Notes: generated from the letters alone by a model not told the origin. Positions 1-8,501 are shown, counted from the first letter of the stretch. The stretch: 64,000 nucleotides of DNA from Aquicoccus sp. G2-2 (GCF_034555965.1 NZ_JAYDCK010000003.1:1612001-1676000); one strand, 5' to 3'. Translations and numbers: made by a program.

Positions 1-1
1 C

Positions 2-1963
2 CGCTCGGGCAAGCCGGTTGAGCTCAACATCTGGGTCCGCCCCGGCGACGAAAACAAGTGCGCCTTCGGCATGGAGGCGCTCAAGAAGTCGATGAAATGG
101 GATGAAGACACCTATGGGCGTGAATATGATCTCGATATCTTCAACATCGTCGCGGTCGATGATTTCAACATGGGTGCCATGGAAAACAAGGGGTTGAACG
201 TGTTCAACTCGTCTTGTGTGCTGGCCTCTCCCGACACCTCCACCGATGCCAATTTTGAACGCATCGAGGCGATTATCGCGCATGAATATTTCCACAACTG
301 GACCGGCAACCGCATCACCTGCCGCGATTGGTTTCAGCTCTGCCTCAAGGAAGGGCTGACCGTGTTCCGCGACAGCCAGTTCACCGCCGATATGCGCTCC
401 GCCCCGGTCAAGCGGATTTCCGATGTTGTCGCCCTGCGCGCCCGCCAGTTCCGCGAAGATAACGGCCCGCTGGCCCACCCGGTGCGCCCCGAAAGCTTTG
501 TCGAGATCAACAATTTCTACACCGCCACCGTTTACGAAAAAGGCGCGGAGGTGATCCGCATGTTGAAAACCCTTGTCGGGGACGCGGATTATTACAAGGC
601 GCTCGACCTCTATTTCGCCCGTCACGACGGGCAGGCCTGCACCATCGAAGACTGGCTCAAGGTATTCGAAGACGCCACCGGGCGCGACCTCAAGCGGTTC
701 AAACGCTGGTATTCCGACGCCGGAACGCCGCGCGTCAAGGTAATGGAGAAGTTCAAGGGCGGCACCTATACCCTTACTTTCAAACAGAAAACATCACCCA
801 CGCCGGGTCAGCCGCAAAAGCCGCCCCGCGTCATCCCGATTGCCGTCGGCCTGCTCAACCCGAACGGGGATGAGGTTGTCGCAACCACCGTGCTTGAAAT
901 GACCGAGAACCAACAAAGTTTCCGGTTCGAAAACCTCTCGGCCCAACCGATCCCGTCAATCCTGCGCGATTTCTCCGCCCCGGTGATCCTTGAGCACGAC
1001 ACCGACACCGCGACCAAAGCTTTCCTGCTGGCCCACGATACCGACCCGTTCAATCGCTGGCAGGCGGGCCGCGATCTCGCACTTGAGACCCTGCTGGCGA
1101 TGCTCCAAAGCGGCACCGCCCCCGGCACCGACTACCTCGATGCGCTGCACGCGCTCCTGCGCGACGATGCGCAAGACCCCGCTTTCCGCGCCCTCGCGCT
1201 TGGCCTGCCCTCGCAGGATGAGCTGGCGCAAGCCGTCTTTGACGCGGGCGAAACCCCCGACCCACAGGCAATCTATGACGCGCTTGAGACGCTGAAGACC
1301 GCCCGCGCAAAGGCGTTTCAGACCACCGCAGAGCGGCTTTATGCCCAGTATCAGGTGACAGAGCCTTACACGCCCGATGCCGCCCAATCCGCCGCCCGCA
1401 GCCTCGCCAACGCAGCGCTTTCAATGCTTAACCGCCTCGATGGTGGCGCGCTGGCGCAAAAGCAGTTCGATACCGCCGACAACATGACCCAGAAATTCGC
1501 CGCCCTCACCGCGCTGATCGCGGCTGGCAAAGGGGAGGCCGCCGCCGCCCACTTCTATGACGAGTGGCAGCATGACCGGTTGGTGATCGACAAATGGTTC
1601 ACCGCGCAAATCGTCTTTGCCCCACCACAAGATACCGTCACCATTACCGAAAAACTCACTCAGCACCCTGATTTTACAATCAAAAACCCAAACCGTTTCC
1701 GCGCCACGCTGGGCGCGCTGGCAATGTCGGGCGCGGGTTTTCATCACCCCTCCGGCGCAGGCTATACGCTGCTGGCCGACAATCTGATTGCGCTCGACCC
1801 GCTCAACCCGCTGACCACGGCACGCATGTGTACCTCGTTTGAGACATGGCGGCGCTATGACAGCAATCGTCAGGCGCTGATCAAAGCACAGCTAGAGCGC
1901 ATCCTCACCACCCCCAACCTGTCGCGTGACACAACCGAAATGATCACCCGTATCCTCGGCTGA
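2..1963 (+). CDS. pepN: Aminopeptidase N (M1 family), 5' end outside window
   Basis: Zinc aminopeptidase that removes N-terminal residues from peptides in the cytoplasm. The frame is open to the left edge, so the start and the N-terminal domain lie outside the window; 653 residues remain of a protein usually near 860-880. Visible M1 signatures are GAMEN (substrate N-terminus binding) and HEYFHNWTGNR (HExxH zinc motif; the second zinc Glu follows in LKEGLT). The rest is the Ig-like and C-terminal helical domain typical of the proteobacterial PepN subfamily, ending normally in TRILG. An internal ATG at 71 is not the start, because the family-like sequence continues upstream of it. Confidence 0.96.
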   Translation, partial: RSGKPVELNIWVRPGDENKCAFGMEALKKSMKWDEDTYGREYDLDIFNIVAVDDFNMGAMENKGLNVFNSSCVLASPDTSTDANFERIEAIIAHEYFHNWTGNRITCRDWFQLCLKEGLTVFRDSQFTADMRSAPVKRISDVVALRARQFREDNGPLAHPVRPESFVEINNFYTATVYEKGAEVIRMLKTLVGDADYYKALDLYFARHDGQACTIEDWLKVFEDATGRDLKRFKRWYSDAGTPRVKVMEKFKGGTYTLTFKQKTSPTPGQPQKPPRVIPIAVGLLNPNGDEVVATTVLEMTENQQSFRFENLSAQPIPSILRDFSAPVILEHDTDTATKAFLLAHDTDPFNRWQAGRDLALETLLAMLQSGTAPGTDYLDALHALLRDDAQDPAFRALALGLPSQDELAQAVFDAGETPDPQAIYDALETLKTARAKAFQTTAERLYAQYQVTEPYTPDAAQSAARSLANAALSMLNRLDGGALAQKQFDTADNMTQKFAALTALIAAGKGEAAAAHFYDEWQHDRLVIDKWFTAQIVFAPPQDTVTITEKLTQHPDFTIKNPNRFRATLGALAMSGAGFHHPSGAGYTLLADNLIALDPLNPLTTARMCTSFETWRRYDSNRQALIKAQLERILTTPNLSRDTTEMITRILG

Positions 1964-2110
1964 CCGCGCGCTGCGATCTACGCCTGAAAAACGACCCGGA
2001 GAGCGTCGCTTTCCGGCCCCCTGAATGCGACCTCTAAGCGCCGCATCCAATGCAGAATCTCGCGTGCATTTCCGGCTACCCCGGTGCCATCTGATCCCGA
2101 CGGTGTTGCC

Positions 2111-2715
2111 ATGGCCCGAACCACTCCGCACCCGCTCTCGTCGTTGATGATGTTTCTCGCCGGGCTTTACGCCGCCGAACGCCGCCCCGCCGGGCGCGCC
2201 ACCGCGCGCGCACTGATCGACGCCGCCACTACCGCATCAGGGCCGCTGCCGACCACACCGCCCGCCCCTCTGGCACTCGACGCTCTTGCGCATGACCCGC
2301 ACCCCGGCCATGACGTCATCAAAGCCGCCCTGCCCTATATCGTCTGGAGCGATGCAGGCCGCGCCATTCCCGGCCTCAAGCCCGACTGGGCCTCGGGGAT
2401 GCTGGTTAATGAACTGCTCGGACCAAGCGGCCAATTCTATCACCCCGATCTGCGCATCGGCCTTTATGTGCAATGCGCCGGCTTCCATTACGGCCTGCGC
2501 GCCCATCCGGCAGAAGAAACCTATATCCTGCTCGGCGGCCGTTCGGCATGGGCCACCGGCGCGAAACCGTTCCGCGGTCGCAAAACCGGCGAGGTGATCT
2601 TCCACCCCTCAATGATCCCGCATCAAACGCTGACCCGCCAATGCCCGCTTATCGCCACGTGGCGCTGGTCCGGGAAATCGGCTTTGACGGCTACGCTGCT
2701 GTCGAATCCGCCTGA
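2111..2715 (+). CDS. DddQ/DMSP-lyase-like cupin, frameshifted near its 3' end
   Basis: Probable small cupin of the dimethylsulfoniopropionate lyase family, which splits DMSP to acrylate and dimethyl sulfide. The core is a Tyr, then RAHPAEETY, then a PH, then a WRW. The spacing of Tyr, His, Tyr, His and Trp follows the DddQ active site as I remember it (Y120, H125, Y131, H163, W178) within one residue; the DddQ position H129 is Glu here, as in other cupin lyases. As assembled, the frame does not stop and runs into the next gene. One extra G in the GGG at 2672-2674 gives a tail reading GEIGFDGYAAVESA and a stop at 2713-2715, for 201 residues, the size of DddQ. ATG 2111 is preferred to the upstream GTG 2084. 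The substrate is inferred from motifs only. Confidence 0.72.
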
Positions 2716-2815
2716 AACCGCCCCACCTTGCCCCGGCGCGCGCGCCCGCATAGCTTTGCAGAAGCCCATTCCGCCGCCGCAAAGGGTTCGACCGTGCCGC
2801 ACAACACCACCGATA

Positions 2816-3247
2816 ATGCCCCCGTTCCAGTTTGAAAACCGGGGCCGCTCGCGCCGCGCGGGCGTGACGCTCCTGTTGATCTGGGGCGCGCTTTTGCTGT
2901 TGATATGGCAGATCGCCCTCGCGCCATGGATCGCCCTCGTGATCGCGCTTTTCACCCTGCCCGCGCTCTATGAATTTGTCACCGATCCACGCTCAACGCT
3001 CACCCTCGATGACGCGGCCCTTGCATGGCAAAGCGCGCGCAGCGATGACCGGGTGCCGCTCGACTTCCTGTTGAAAGTGCGGCTCGATACGCGCCTTGAT
3101 CTCTCGGTGCGGGTCACGCTTCTTCTCAAGGATGGCCGCCGGGTGCGCCTGCCCCATGCCTGCACCCCACCGCATCAGCGGCTTGAGGCCGAGCTGAAAG
3201 CCCGTGGCATCACCGTTGAGCGGCAGCATTTCTCGCTGATCGGCTGA
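2816..3247 (+). CDS. Small membrane protein of unknown function (two TM segments)
   Basis: Not recognised. From ATG 2816 it encodes 143 residues: a basic N-terminus (RGRSRRAG), two adjacent hydrophobic segments at roughly residues 15-32 and 34-52, then a soluble C-terminal domain of about 85 residues with a Leu/Arg-rich strand pattern and a final ERQHFSLIG. As assembled it is in frame with the upstream cupin, giving an apparent 387-residue fusion; the linker is Pro/Arg-rich and looks like translated intergenic DNA, so I treat it as a separate gene. The HemJ-like gene follows after 45 bases, suggesting cotranscription. Confidence 0.6.
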   Translation: MPPFQFENRGRSRRAGVTLLLIWGALLLLIWQIALAPWIALVIALFTLPALYEFVTDPRSTLTLDDAALAWQSARSDDRVPLDFLLKVRLDTRLDLSVRVTLLLKDGRRVRLPHACTPPHQRLEAELKARGITVERQHFSLIG

Positions 3248-3292
3248 TCCGCACCTCTTGCGCTTCCCCTGCGCAGAGGGCATTGAGCGCGC

Positions 3293-3706
3293 ATGGCCTG
3301 GCTCAAGATCATACATATCCTGTGCATCATGGGCTGGGTCACGTCGGTCTTCGCCGTGCCCCGCGCCCTGATCTACTGGAAACGCGAATTTGCCCAGCGC
3401 GGTGAATTCGGCCCACTGGGCGATCTTACCATCCGGCTTTATCGCTTCTCCTCCATGCTGGCCGTCATCGGCGTGCTGAGCGGGCTGTGGATGGCGTGGT
3501 CGATATGGGGTTTCGCGCCGTGGACGCATGTGAAAATCGGCCTCGTCGCCCTGCTGGCGCTGCACTATATCTGGACCGGTCGTCTTGTCCTGCGCGCCCG
3601 GCGCGGGGAATTTCGTGAAAGCGACATGTTCCTGCGCATCTTCAATGAAATCTCCGTCCTGCTGGTCATTGCGATCCTCTGGGCGGTTGTCGTCAAACCC
3701 TTTTGA
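3293..3706 (+). CDS. HemJ/CopD-like integral membrane protein (UPF0093 type)
   Basis: A 137-residue protein with four predicted membrane helices. It opens with WLKIIHILCIMGW, which places a conserved His in the first helix, and has the HVKIGLVALLALHYIWTGR segment and the end FNEISVLLVIAILWAVVVKP, close to the HemJ ending (FNE...VVVKPF). HemJ oxidises protoporphyrinogen IX in haem synthesis. The protein could be that enzyme or a paralogue, since no other haem gene is nearby. Its stop at 3704-3706 lies just upstream of the thioesterase start. Confidence 0.7.
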   Translation: MAWLKIIHILCIMGWVTSVFAVPRALIYWKREFAQRGEFGPLGDLTIRLYRFSSMLAVIGVLSGLWMAWSIWGFAPWTHVKIGLVALLALHYIWTGRLVLRARRGEFRESDMFLRIFNEISVLLVIAILWAVVVKPF

Positions 3707-3720
3707 ATCCCGGACCGCCC

Positions 3721-4194
3721 ATGCCCCAGCTTCCCCTCTCCGCCCCGCTGACTGTTGAGCCGCAATGGATCGACTATAACGGCCACCTCAACATGGCCTA
3801 TTACAACGTGCTTTTCGATCGCGGCGTTGATCAGGTCTGGGAGGAGCTTGGCTTCGGCCCCGACTACGCGCAAGCCCGTGGCTTCACCACCTACACGGCA
3901 GAATTTCACGTCCGCTACCTGCGCGAGCTGCACGAGGGCGCAACCGTGCGCGCGGCGTTTCAGATCCTCGATCACGATGCAAAGCGCATCCATTTTTATC
4001 AGGAACTGCACCACACCGATGGCTGGGTCGCCGCCTCCGCCGAAGGGCTGATGCTGCATATCGACATGTCCGGCCCGCGCGTCGCGCCGATGCCCGAGGA
4101 CGTTCTTGCCAAGGTGGCAGAGCTTGCCGAACAACACAGCACCCTGCCGATGCCCGCCACCGCGGGACAAACCATCGGCATACGGCGCAAGTAA
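3721..4194 (+). CDS. Hot-dog fold acyl-CoA thioesterase
   Basis: A 157-residue 4-hydroxybenzoyl-CoA-thioesterase-like protein. IDYNGHLNMAYY carries the active-site Asp/Asn and the N-terminal hot-dog helix, followed by the EFHVRYLRELHEGATV strand typical of the family. It resembles thioesterases found in carnitine/betaine CoA pathways, but no such genes are adjacent, so the substrate is open. ATG 3721 is chosen over TTG 3703, which would overlap the preceding stop. Confidence 0.8.
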   Translation: MPQLPLSAPLTVEPQWIDYNGHLNMAYYNVLFDRGVDQVWEELGFGPDYAQARGFTTYTAEFHVRYLRELHEGATVRAAFQILDHDAKRIHFYQELHHTDGWVAASAEGLMLHIDMSGPRVAPMPEDVLAKVAELAEQHSTLPMPATAGQTIGIRRK

Positions 4195-4407
4195 GCGCGC
4201 GCCCGGTTAACGGTTTTGCACCCCGTCACGGCGCGAATTCTGCCAGACACTTCGCAGCCAGACCAGCAGCCGGGGGGCAGACACCGCTCCCCGACCATTG
4301 CAGCCCTCTTAACCATTTGGCACGGTGCTGAAAGGTGCTGTTAACCCACACTGGATTGTGCGCCAATCGCCTGTTACAAGGCCGGGATTTCGCCAACGGA
4401 TCACAGC

Positions 4408-4821
4408 ATGACGCAGTATGAATACAAGATCGTCCCGGCTCCGCGAAAGGGCCGCAAGGGCAAAGGGGTCAAGGGGCCTGAGGCACGTTTTGCCTTTGCA
4501 ATTGAAGGGGTTGTGAACGACTACGCAGCACAAGGCTGGGAATTTCAGCGCGCCGAAGTCCTGCCCAGTGAAGAACGCCATGGCCTGACCTCCGCGCAAA
4601 CCGTCTACCGCGATCTGCTGATCTTTCGCCGCCCCCGCACGCCAGCCGAAGACGTGGTTAACCCGGCACCCTTAGAACAAGATGACGATACCGCCGAAGA
4701 ATCCGCCCCCACCGAAGAACATGTCTGGCGCGACGCCCAAAACGACGACGCGCAAACCAGCGCCGAAGATGTGTTAGAAGACGACGATCAGCTCGAAGAT
4801 AATCAGCCGCCGCGCTCTTGA
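4408..4821 (+). CDS. DUF4177 domain protein
   Basis: A 137-residue protein. Residues 1-75 match the DUF4177 pattern: an opening YEYKIVPAP strand, a central helix with VVNDYAAQGWEF and a final YRDLLIFRRP strand. The last 55 residues are acidic and low in complexity (Asp, Glu, Gln), probably a disordered tail. The function of the family is unknown. The 213-base upstream region holds three TTAAC motifs, one reading TTAACCAT, so cell-cycle control by CtrA is possible. Convergent with bolA. Confidence 0.75.
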   Translation: MTQYEYKIVPAPRKGRKGKGVKGPEARFAFAIEGVVNDYAAQGWEFQRAEVLPSEERHGLTSAQTVYRDLLIFRRPRTPAEDVVNPAPLEQDDDTAEESAPTEEHVWRDAQNDDAQTSAEDVLEDDDQLEDNQPPRS

Positions 4822-4834
4822 CCCGCGCCCTGAC

Positions 4835-5089
4835 TCACCCCAGATCAAGCGCGAGCGCATGAATCGAACCCACCAGCGCGGCCCCCAGCGCCTTATGCAC
4901 CGCACGATGCCGTGCCACTCGGCTCAACGCTGCCAATTCCGCCGCGCGCAAGCGCACCGTGAAATGACTTTCGCCGCTACCATCATCCCCGGCATGACCC
5001 GCATGAAGATTTGAATCGTTCACAATCTCAATATCTTGCACTGAAAATGCCGCCTCAAGTGCCGCGCGTATCTCCGCTTCTTTCGACAT
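4835..5089 (-). CDS. bolA: BolA family protein
   Basis: An 84-residue protein with the BolA fold signature: an N-terminal helix, then DSNLHAGHAG, then SHFTVRLRAAEL, and RVARHRAVHKAL near the end. BolA proteins pair with monothiol glutaredoxins to handle [2Fe-2S] clusters; the conserved His residues here are the likely ligands. Divergent from the J-domain gene with 75 bases between starts, an arrangement I recall as common in Rhodobacterales next to cobS. Confidence 0.9.
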   Translation of the reverse strand: MSKEAEIRAALEAAFSVQDIEIVNDSNLHAGHAGDDGSGESHFTVRLRAAELAALSRVARHRAVHKALGAALVGSIHALALDLG

Positions 5090-5164
5090 TTTTTCGGGTC
5101 CACCCCTTCCGGTTTTCGCTCATTACGGTAAACTCCTGCGTCCGAGTCGAAAAGGTGCAGCACA

Positions 5165-5788
5165 ATGGTTAAATCCGATCCCTTCGGTTTCGATATGTCC
5201 GTCTCAACGGCGAAGAAGAAAAACCCTCGCGGTCGCCGTGGCATGTCTGGCGCCTCTGAAACCTCTGTGCGCGTGTGCCATCATGATGGTTGCACCGAGC
5301 CGGGCAAATATCGCGCCCCCAAAGCGCCTGACGTGCTCGATGATTTCTTCTGGTTCTGCAAGGATCACGTCCGCGAATATAACCTGAAATGGAATTTTTT
5401 CGACGGCACGACCGAGGCCGAGATGAACGCTCAGATGTCCAAAGACAAGGTGTGGGAGCGCGAAACCAAACCGCTGGGCGACCCGGAAGCCCGCGCTTGG
5501 GCGCGGCTTGGCATCGAAGACCCGCATCAGGTGCTTGGCGGCAACGCCACCAAAAATCCCGGCAAGGGCGTGACCGGCAATCGCCGCCTGCCGCCCACCG
5601 AACGCCGTGCCGTGGATATCCTTGAAGTGCGCGACAGCGCCTCCAAAGCCGATGTGCGCAAGGCCTACAAGGCGCTGATCAAGGTGCTGCACCCTGATAT
5701 GAATGGTGGTGACAGATCGCAAGAAGAGCAATTGCAGGAAGTCGTCTGGGCCTGGGATCAAATCAAGGTCAGCCGCAACTTCAAGTGA
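5165..5788 (+). CDS. J-domain protein with N-terminal Cys/His cluster
   Basis: A 207-residue protein. The C-terminal 65 residues are a J domain (DILEVRDSASKADVRKAYKALIKVLHPD, with the HPD tripeptide that stimulates DnaK ATPase, followed by NGGDRSQEEQLQEV). It lacks the Gly/Phe and zinc-finger regions of DnaJ, so it is a class III J protein. The N-terminal part has CHHDGC and later FCKDH, spaced like a metal site. It probably recruits DnaK to a specific client. It lies upstream of cobS in the same direction, with the sigma locus between. Confidence 0.85.
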   Translation: MVKSDPFGFDMSVSTAKKKNPRGRRGMSGASETSVRVCHHDGCTEPGKYRAPKAPDVLDDFFWFCKDHVREYNLKWNFFDGTTEAEMNAQMSKDKVWERETKPLGDPEARAWARLGIEDPHQVLGGNATKNPGKGVTGNRRLPPTERRAVDILEVRDSASKADVRKAYKALIKVLHPDMNGGDRSQEEQLQEVVWAWDQIKVSRNFK

Positions 5789-5865
5789 GTGCCGCGCGGC
5801 TCTGGCGCATGGCCGCGCACCGCCCGGCCCGGTTCACCTTTTCTCAACCAACTCTGTCTATGCTG

Positions 5866-6336
5866 TTATGCAGCCTGAAACTTAAGGCTCACACCATTCA
5901 GACAATGCCGTTTGCCCGTGGGCTTCGGCCCGTCGTCAAAAATATGGCCCAGATGGCTGCCACACCTGCGGCAGTGGCACTCTGTGCGCGTCGAAAACAG
6001 GCTGCGGTCAAGCTTGGTCTCAATCGCGTTTGGCAGCGCCTTCCAGAAACTTGGCCAGCCGGTGCCGCTGTCGAATTTCGTCTTTGACGAATAAAGCGGC
6101 AAATCACAACCACGGCACAGATAGGTGCCAGCCTTGTAATTCTTATCAAGCGGTGAAGACCCTGACCGCTCGGTGCCTTCCTCACGCATCACCTTGTATT
6201 GCAGCTTGGTCAGCCGCGCGCGCCATTCCTTTTCGCTGCGCTCCACCTCGAATGCCTGCGCCGCCTTGGGCGCAAGCCCACTCATCGTCACCGCCGCACC
6301 TGCCAGTGCCGTGCCAATCAGAAAACGCCTTTGCAT
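5866..6336 (-). CDS. msrB: Exported methionine-R-sulfoxide reductase MsrB
   Basis: Reduces methionine-R-sulfoxide in proteins. The 156-residue product begins MQRRFLIGTALAGAA and has an Ala-rich stretch ending AAQAF, a signal peptide with a twin-Arg, so it is probably exported, perhaps by Tat. Zinc ligands are CRGC and CRRC; the catalytic Cys is in RHCLNG; FDSGTGWPSFW is the family signature. ATG 6336 is preferred because AAAGGA precedes it and the longer frame would remove the signal peptide from the N-terminus. A terminator separates it from the fasciclin gene, and it has its own promoter-like motif at 6355-6380, matching the one before the fasciclin gene. Confidence 0.93.
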   Translation of the reverse strand: MQRRFLIGTALAGAAVTMSGLAPKAAQAFEVERSEKEWRARLTKLQYKVMREEGTERSGSSPLDKNYKAGTYLCRGCDLPLYSSKTKFDSGTGWPSFWKALPNAIETKLDRSLFSTRTECHCRRCGSHLGHIFDDGPKPTGKRHCLNGVSLKFQAA

Positions 6337-6354
6337 GGGGTCGTCCTTTCTCTT

Positions 6355-6380
6355 GTCATATCGCGCATCCCGCCGGTTCA
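6355..6380 (-). promoter_or_regulatory. Candidate ECF promoter of msrB
   Basis: On the minus strand this reads TGAACC, 14 bases, TATGAC, ending 18 bases before the msrB ATG. The same pair with the same spacing lies before the fasciclin gene (7221-7246). TGAAC is a common -35 core for ECF sigma factors. That the neighbouring ECF sigma reads it is inference. Confidence 0.55.
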
Positions 6381-6484
6381 TTACTGTCCCGACATCAGCG
6401 CTGCCACACAATCCCGTGTAACGGCACCTCGCGTGAACGTGTCTATTTGCGAGCACCGGAACGACGTATCGCTCAAGTCCCGTC

Positions 6485-6524
6485 AAAAAAGCCGCCCGCA
6501 AACCATCTCCGGTCTGCGGGCGGC
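6485..6524 (-). terminator. Rho-independent terminator of the fasciclin gene
   Basis: On the minus strand a perfect 10-bp stem (GCCGCCCGCA with TGCGGGCGGC), a 14-base loop and a run of six T. It lies downstream of the fasciclin stop and upstream of msrB, so the two genes are probably separate transcripts. Confidence 0.88.
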
Positions 6525-6604
6525 ACAGCGGGTATTCTCAGACCCGAACACCCATATGGGGATGAATGCCCGGCCTACACCCGCTGCGACCTGCCCGCGC
6601 CTGC

Positions 6605-7168
6605 TTACATCTTCGGCAGCAGCACAGCGTCGATGACATGGATCACGCCGTTCGACTGCACGACATCGGCAACCGTCACATGCGCCATGTTGCCGTTCTC
6701 GTCCTCAAGCACGATCATGCCATCCTTCATCATTGCCTTGATGGTGCAGCCACCAAGCGTCATGATGTCGTGCGCGCCGCCGTCGTTCTTGATCATGTTA
6801 CCAAGCGCCCCAGCCATGACGTCTTTGCCAACGACATGACAGGTTAGGATCTTGGTCAGCGTCGCCTTGTTTTCCGGCTTCAAAAGCGTCTCTACGGTGC
6901 CATCGGGCAGCTTGGCGAAAGCCTCGTTGGTCGGCGCGAACACGGTGAACGGCCCTTCGGTGTTCAGTGTCTCAACAAGCCCGGCTGCTTTTACTGCGGC
7001 AACAAGCGTGGTGTGATCGGCCGAGTTCACTGCGTTTTCCACAATGGTCTTGGTGGCAAACATCGCAGCGCCGCCAACCATCGGGTTTTCAATCGTGTCA
7101 TTCGCAGCATAGGCGCCCGATGCGGCCATGGAAGCGACAAGGGCGGTAGCAATTGCAAAACGTTTCAT
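6605..7168 (-). CDS. Secreted fasciclin (FAS1) domain protein
   Basis: A 187-residue protein with a clear Sec signal (MKRFAIATALVASMAASGAYA) and one FAS1 domain: FTVFAPTNEAFAKLP (box H1) and NGVIHVIDAVLLPK (box H2). FAS1 proteins act in adhesion or at the cell surface. ATG 7168 is used because it puts the signal peptide at the N-terminus and GAGAGGAAACAG precedes it. The gene sits 92 bases after the anti-sigma gene, with a candidate ECF promoter at 7221-7246 between. The same pairing of a SigK/RskA-type sigma system with FAS1 proteins is known from mycobacteria (MPT70/MPT83). Confidence 0.92.
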   Translation of the reverse strand: MKRFAIATALVASMAASGAYAANDTIENPMVGGAAMFATKTIVENAVNSADHTTLVAAVKAAGLVETLNTEGPFTVFAPTNEAFAKLPDGTVETLLKPENKATLTKILTCHVVGKDVMAGALGNMIKNDGGAHDIMTLGGCTIKAMMKDGMIVLEDENGNMAHVTVADVVQSNGVIHVIDAVLLPKM

Positions 7169-7220
7169 ATCTGTTTCCTCTCGTGTTTCAACAAATGCCC
7201 GGTCTTTTCCAACCGGGTCA

Positions 7221-7246
7221 CTCATAGCCACGAAAGAATTGGTTCA
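7221..7246 (-). promoter_or_regulatory. Candidate ECF promoter of the fasciclin gene
   Basis: On the minus strand TGAACC, 14 bases, TATGAG, 52 bases upstream of the fasciclin ATG and inside the gap after the anti-sigma stop. Identical in core and spacing to the motif in front of msrB. I found no equally good match upstream of the sigma gene itself. Confidence 0.55.
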
Positions 7247-7260
7247 GGAGTTTCACGCCC

Positions 7261-7959
7261 TCACGAAGCTGTGATCAACGGCCCAACGGCAATCACAGGA
7301 CCCGTCGCCTGACCAGTCGGCGACCCGCCTTCCGGCTCATCGGAAATGGCAAGCGTCGCCCCGGCCATCTTCTGTGCCAACGCCTCAGGCACGGTGATCA
7401 ACCCGCGCTGCGTTTCCGGCAGAAGCCCCAATGAAACCGGCGGATTGTCGCCTGAAATCAACCAAAGTTCAAACGAGCGCCCGGCTTGCGGCGCACCAAC
7501 CTCGCGGGCAATTTCAAGAACCCGGTCATCGGAATCATAGCCTGCCGCCACAACCAGCGTGCCACCGTCCGCCACCAGCCGCGCCGTCATGTCCGGCGTG
7601 AACCCCGGTGCCCGGATCAGGCCGAGCGGCGGTCCCAGCCATAGCAGCAACATCACCGCCGCCGCCCCCAACAGCGCACCCAGCCCAAGCCAGCGGCTCA
7701 GGCTCCGGCGCGCAGGGCGCTCGCCGCCAAAAAGCTGCGCCTCAAGCGCAGTATACACGTGGCTCGGCGGGTCGGTCGCCTCGATACCATCGGTCATCGC
7801 GGCAAAACTCTCGGCCCAAAGCGCATACGCCGCCCGCAAGTCAGGTTCGGCCACCATCCGCGCTTCAAAGGATGCGGCTTCGGCCCGCGTCAAAAGGCCC
7901 AGCGCGTATTCCGCAGCCAACTGGCGGTCTTCCTCGCGATCTGATGCCCCGGCGTTCAT
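7261..7959 (-). CDS. RskA-family anti-sigma factor
   Basis: A 232-residue membrane protein expected to hold the adjacent ECF sigma inactive until a periplasmic signal arrives. The N-terminal cytoplasmic part ([19 protein letters not shown]) is the anti-sigma helix bundle, lacking the His/Cys zinc motif of ZAS proteins. One TM segment follows (about residues 92-112, [15 protein letters not shown]), then an RskA C-terminal domain ([17 protein letters not shown]). ATG 7959 overlaps the sigma stop as ATGA, indicating translational coupling, so it is preferred over GTG 7971. Confidence 0.9.
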   Translation of the reverse strand: MNAGASDREEDRQLAAEYALGLLTRAEAASFEARMVAEPDLRAAYALWAESFAAMTDGIEATDPPSHVYTALEAQLFGGERPARRSLSRWLGLGALLGAAAVMLLLWLGPPLGLIRAPGFTPDMTARLVADGGTLVVAAGYDSDDRVLEIAREVGAPQAGRSFELWLISGDNPPVSLGLLPETQRGLITVPEALAQKMAGATLAISDEPEGGSPTGQATGPVIAVGPLITAS

Positions 7960-8501
7960 CGGCTCAGGCACTCCCTCAGTTTCAACAGGCTACGACGCAG
8001 CCATGTTCGTATCGTGTTCAACGGCACATCATGTTGCGCCGCCAGTTCGGCATAGCTCTGGCCATCGAGATAGGCACCGCGCACCGCGCCGGCCCGTGCC
8101 GCCTCAAGCTCGTCAAGGCAGGTTTCGATCTGCGCCCGTTCGCTGACCGCCACGGCCTGCGCCTCTGGGCCGGGTGTGGAATCAGCGACAATCTCCGCCG
8201 CCTCCCCCATCGGGTCAGCCACCGCACCTTTGGCACGCAGCCGGTCTATGCACAGGTTTCGCGTCACAGTGATCAGCCATGTCATCGGGCTCAAGCCGTT
8301 CACCTGATAGCGGTCCGCCTTGTGCCAGATGCGCAGGAAAGCCTCCTGCAACGCCTCTTCTGCTTCGCCCCTGTCTTTCAACACACGACAAGCAATGCCG
8401 AAAAGTTTCGCCGAGGTCGCCTCGTAAAGCTGCGCAAAGGCCGCCCTGTCCCTCAACGCGACCTGCGCAAGCATTATTTCTATGTCTTCTCGTGTTGCCA
8501 T
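7956..8501 (-). CDS. ECF (group IV) RNA polymerase sigma factor
   Basis: A 181-residue sigma-70 family protein with region 2 ([35 protein letters not shown]) and region 4 ([29 protein letters not shown]). It has the SigK-like arrangement of sigma followed by an RskA-type anti-sigma with ATGA overlap. ATG 8501 is chosen over the longer frame. Likely targets are the downstream fasciclin and msrB genes, from their shared promoter-like motif. Divergent from cobS. Confidence 0.93.
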   Translation of the reverse strand: MATREDIEIMLAQVALRDRAAFAQLYEATSAKLFGIACRVLKDRGEAEEALQEAFLRIWHKADRYQVNGLSPMTWLITVTRNLCIDRLRAKGAVADPMGEAAEIVADSTPGPEAQAVAVSERAQIETCLDELEAARAGAVRGAYLDGQSYAELAAQHDVPLNTIRTWLRRSLLKLRECLSR

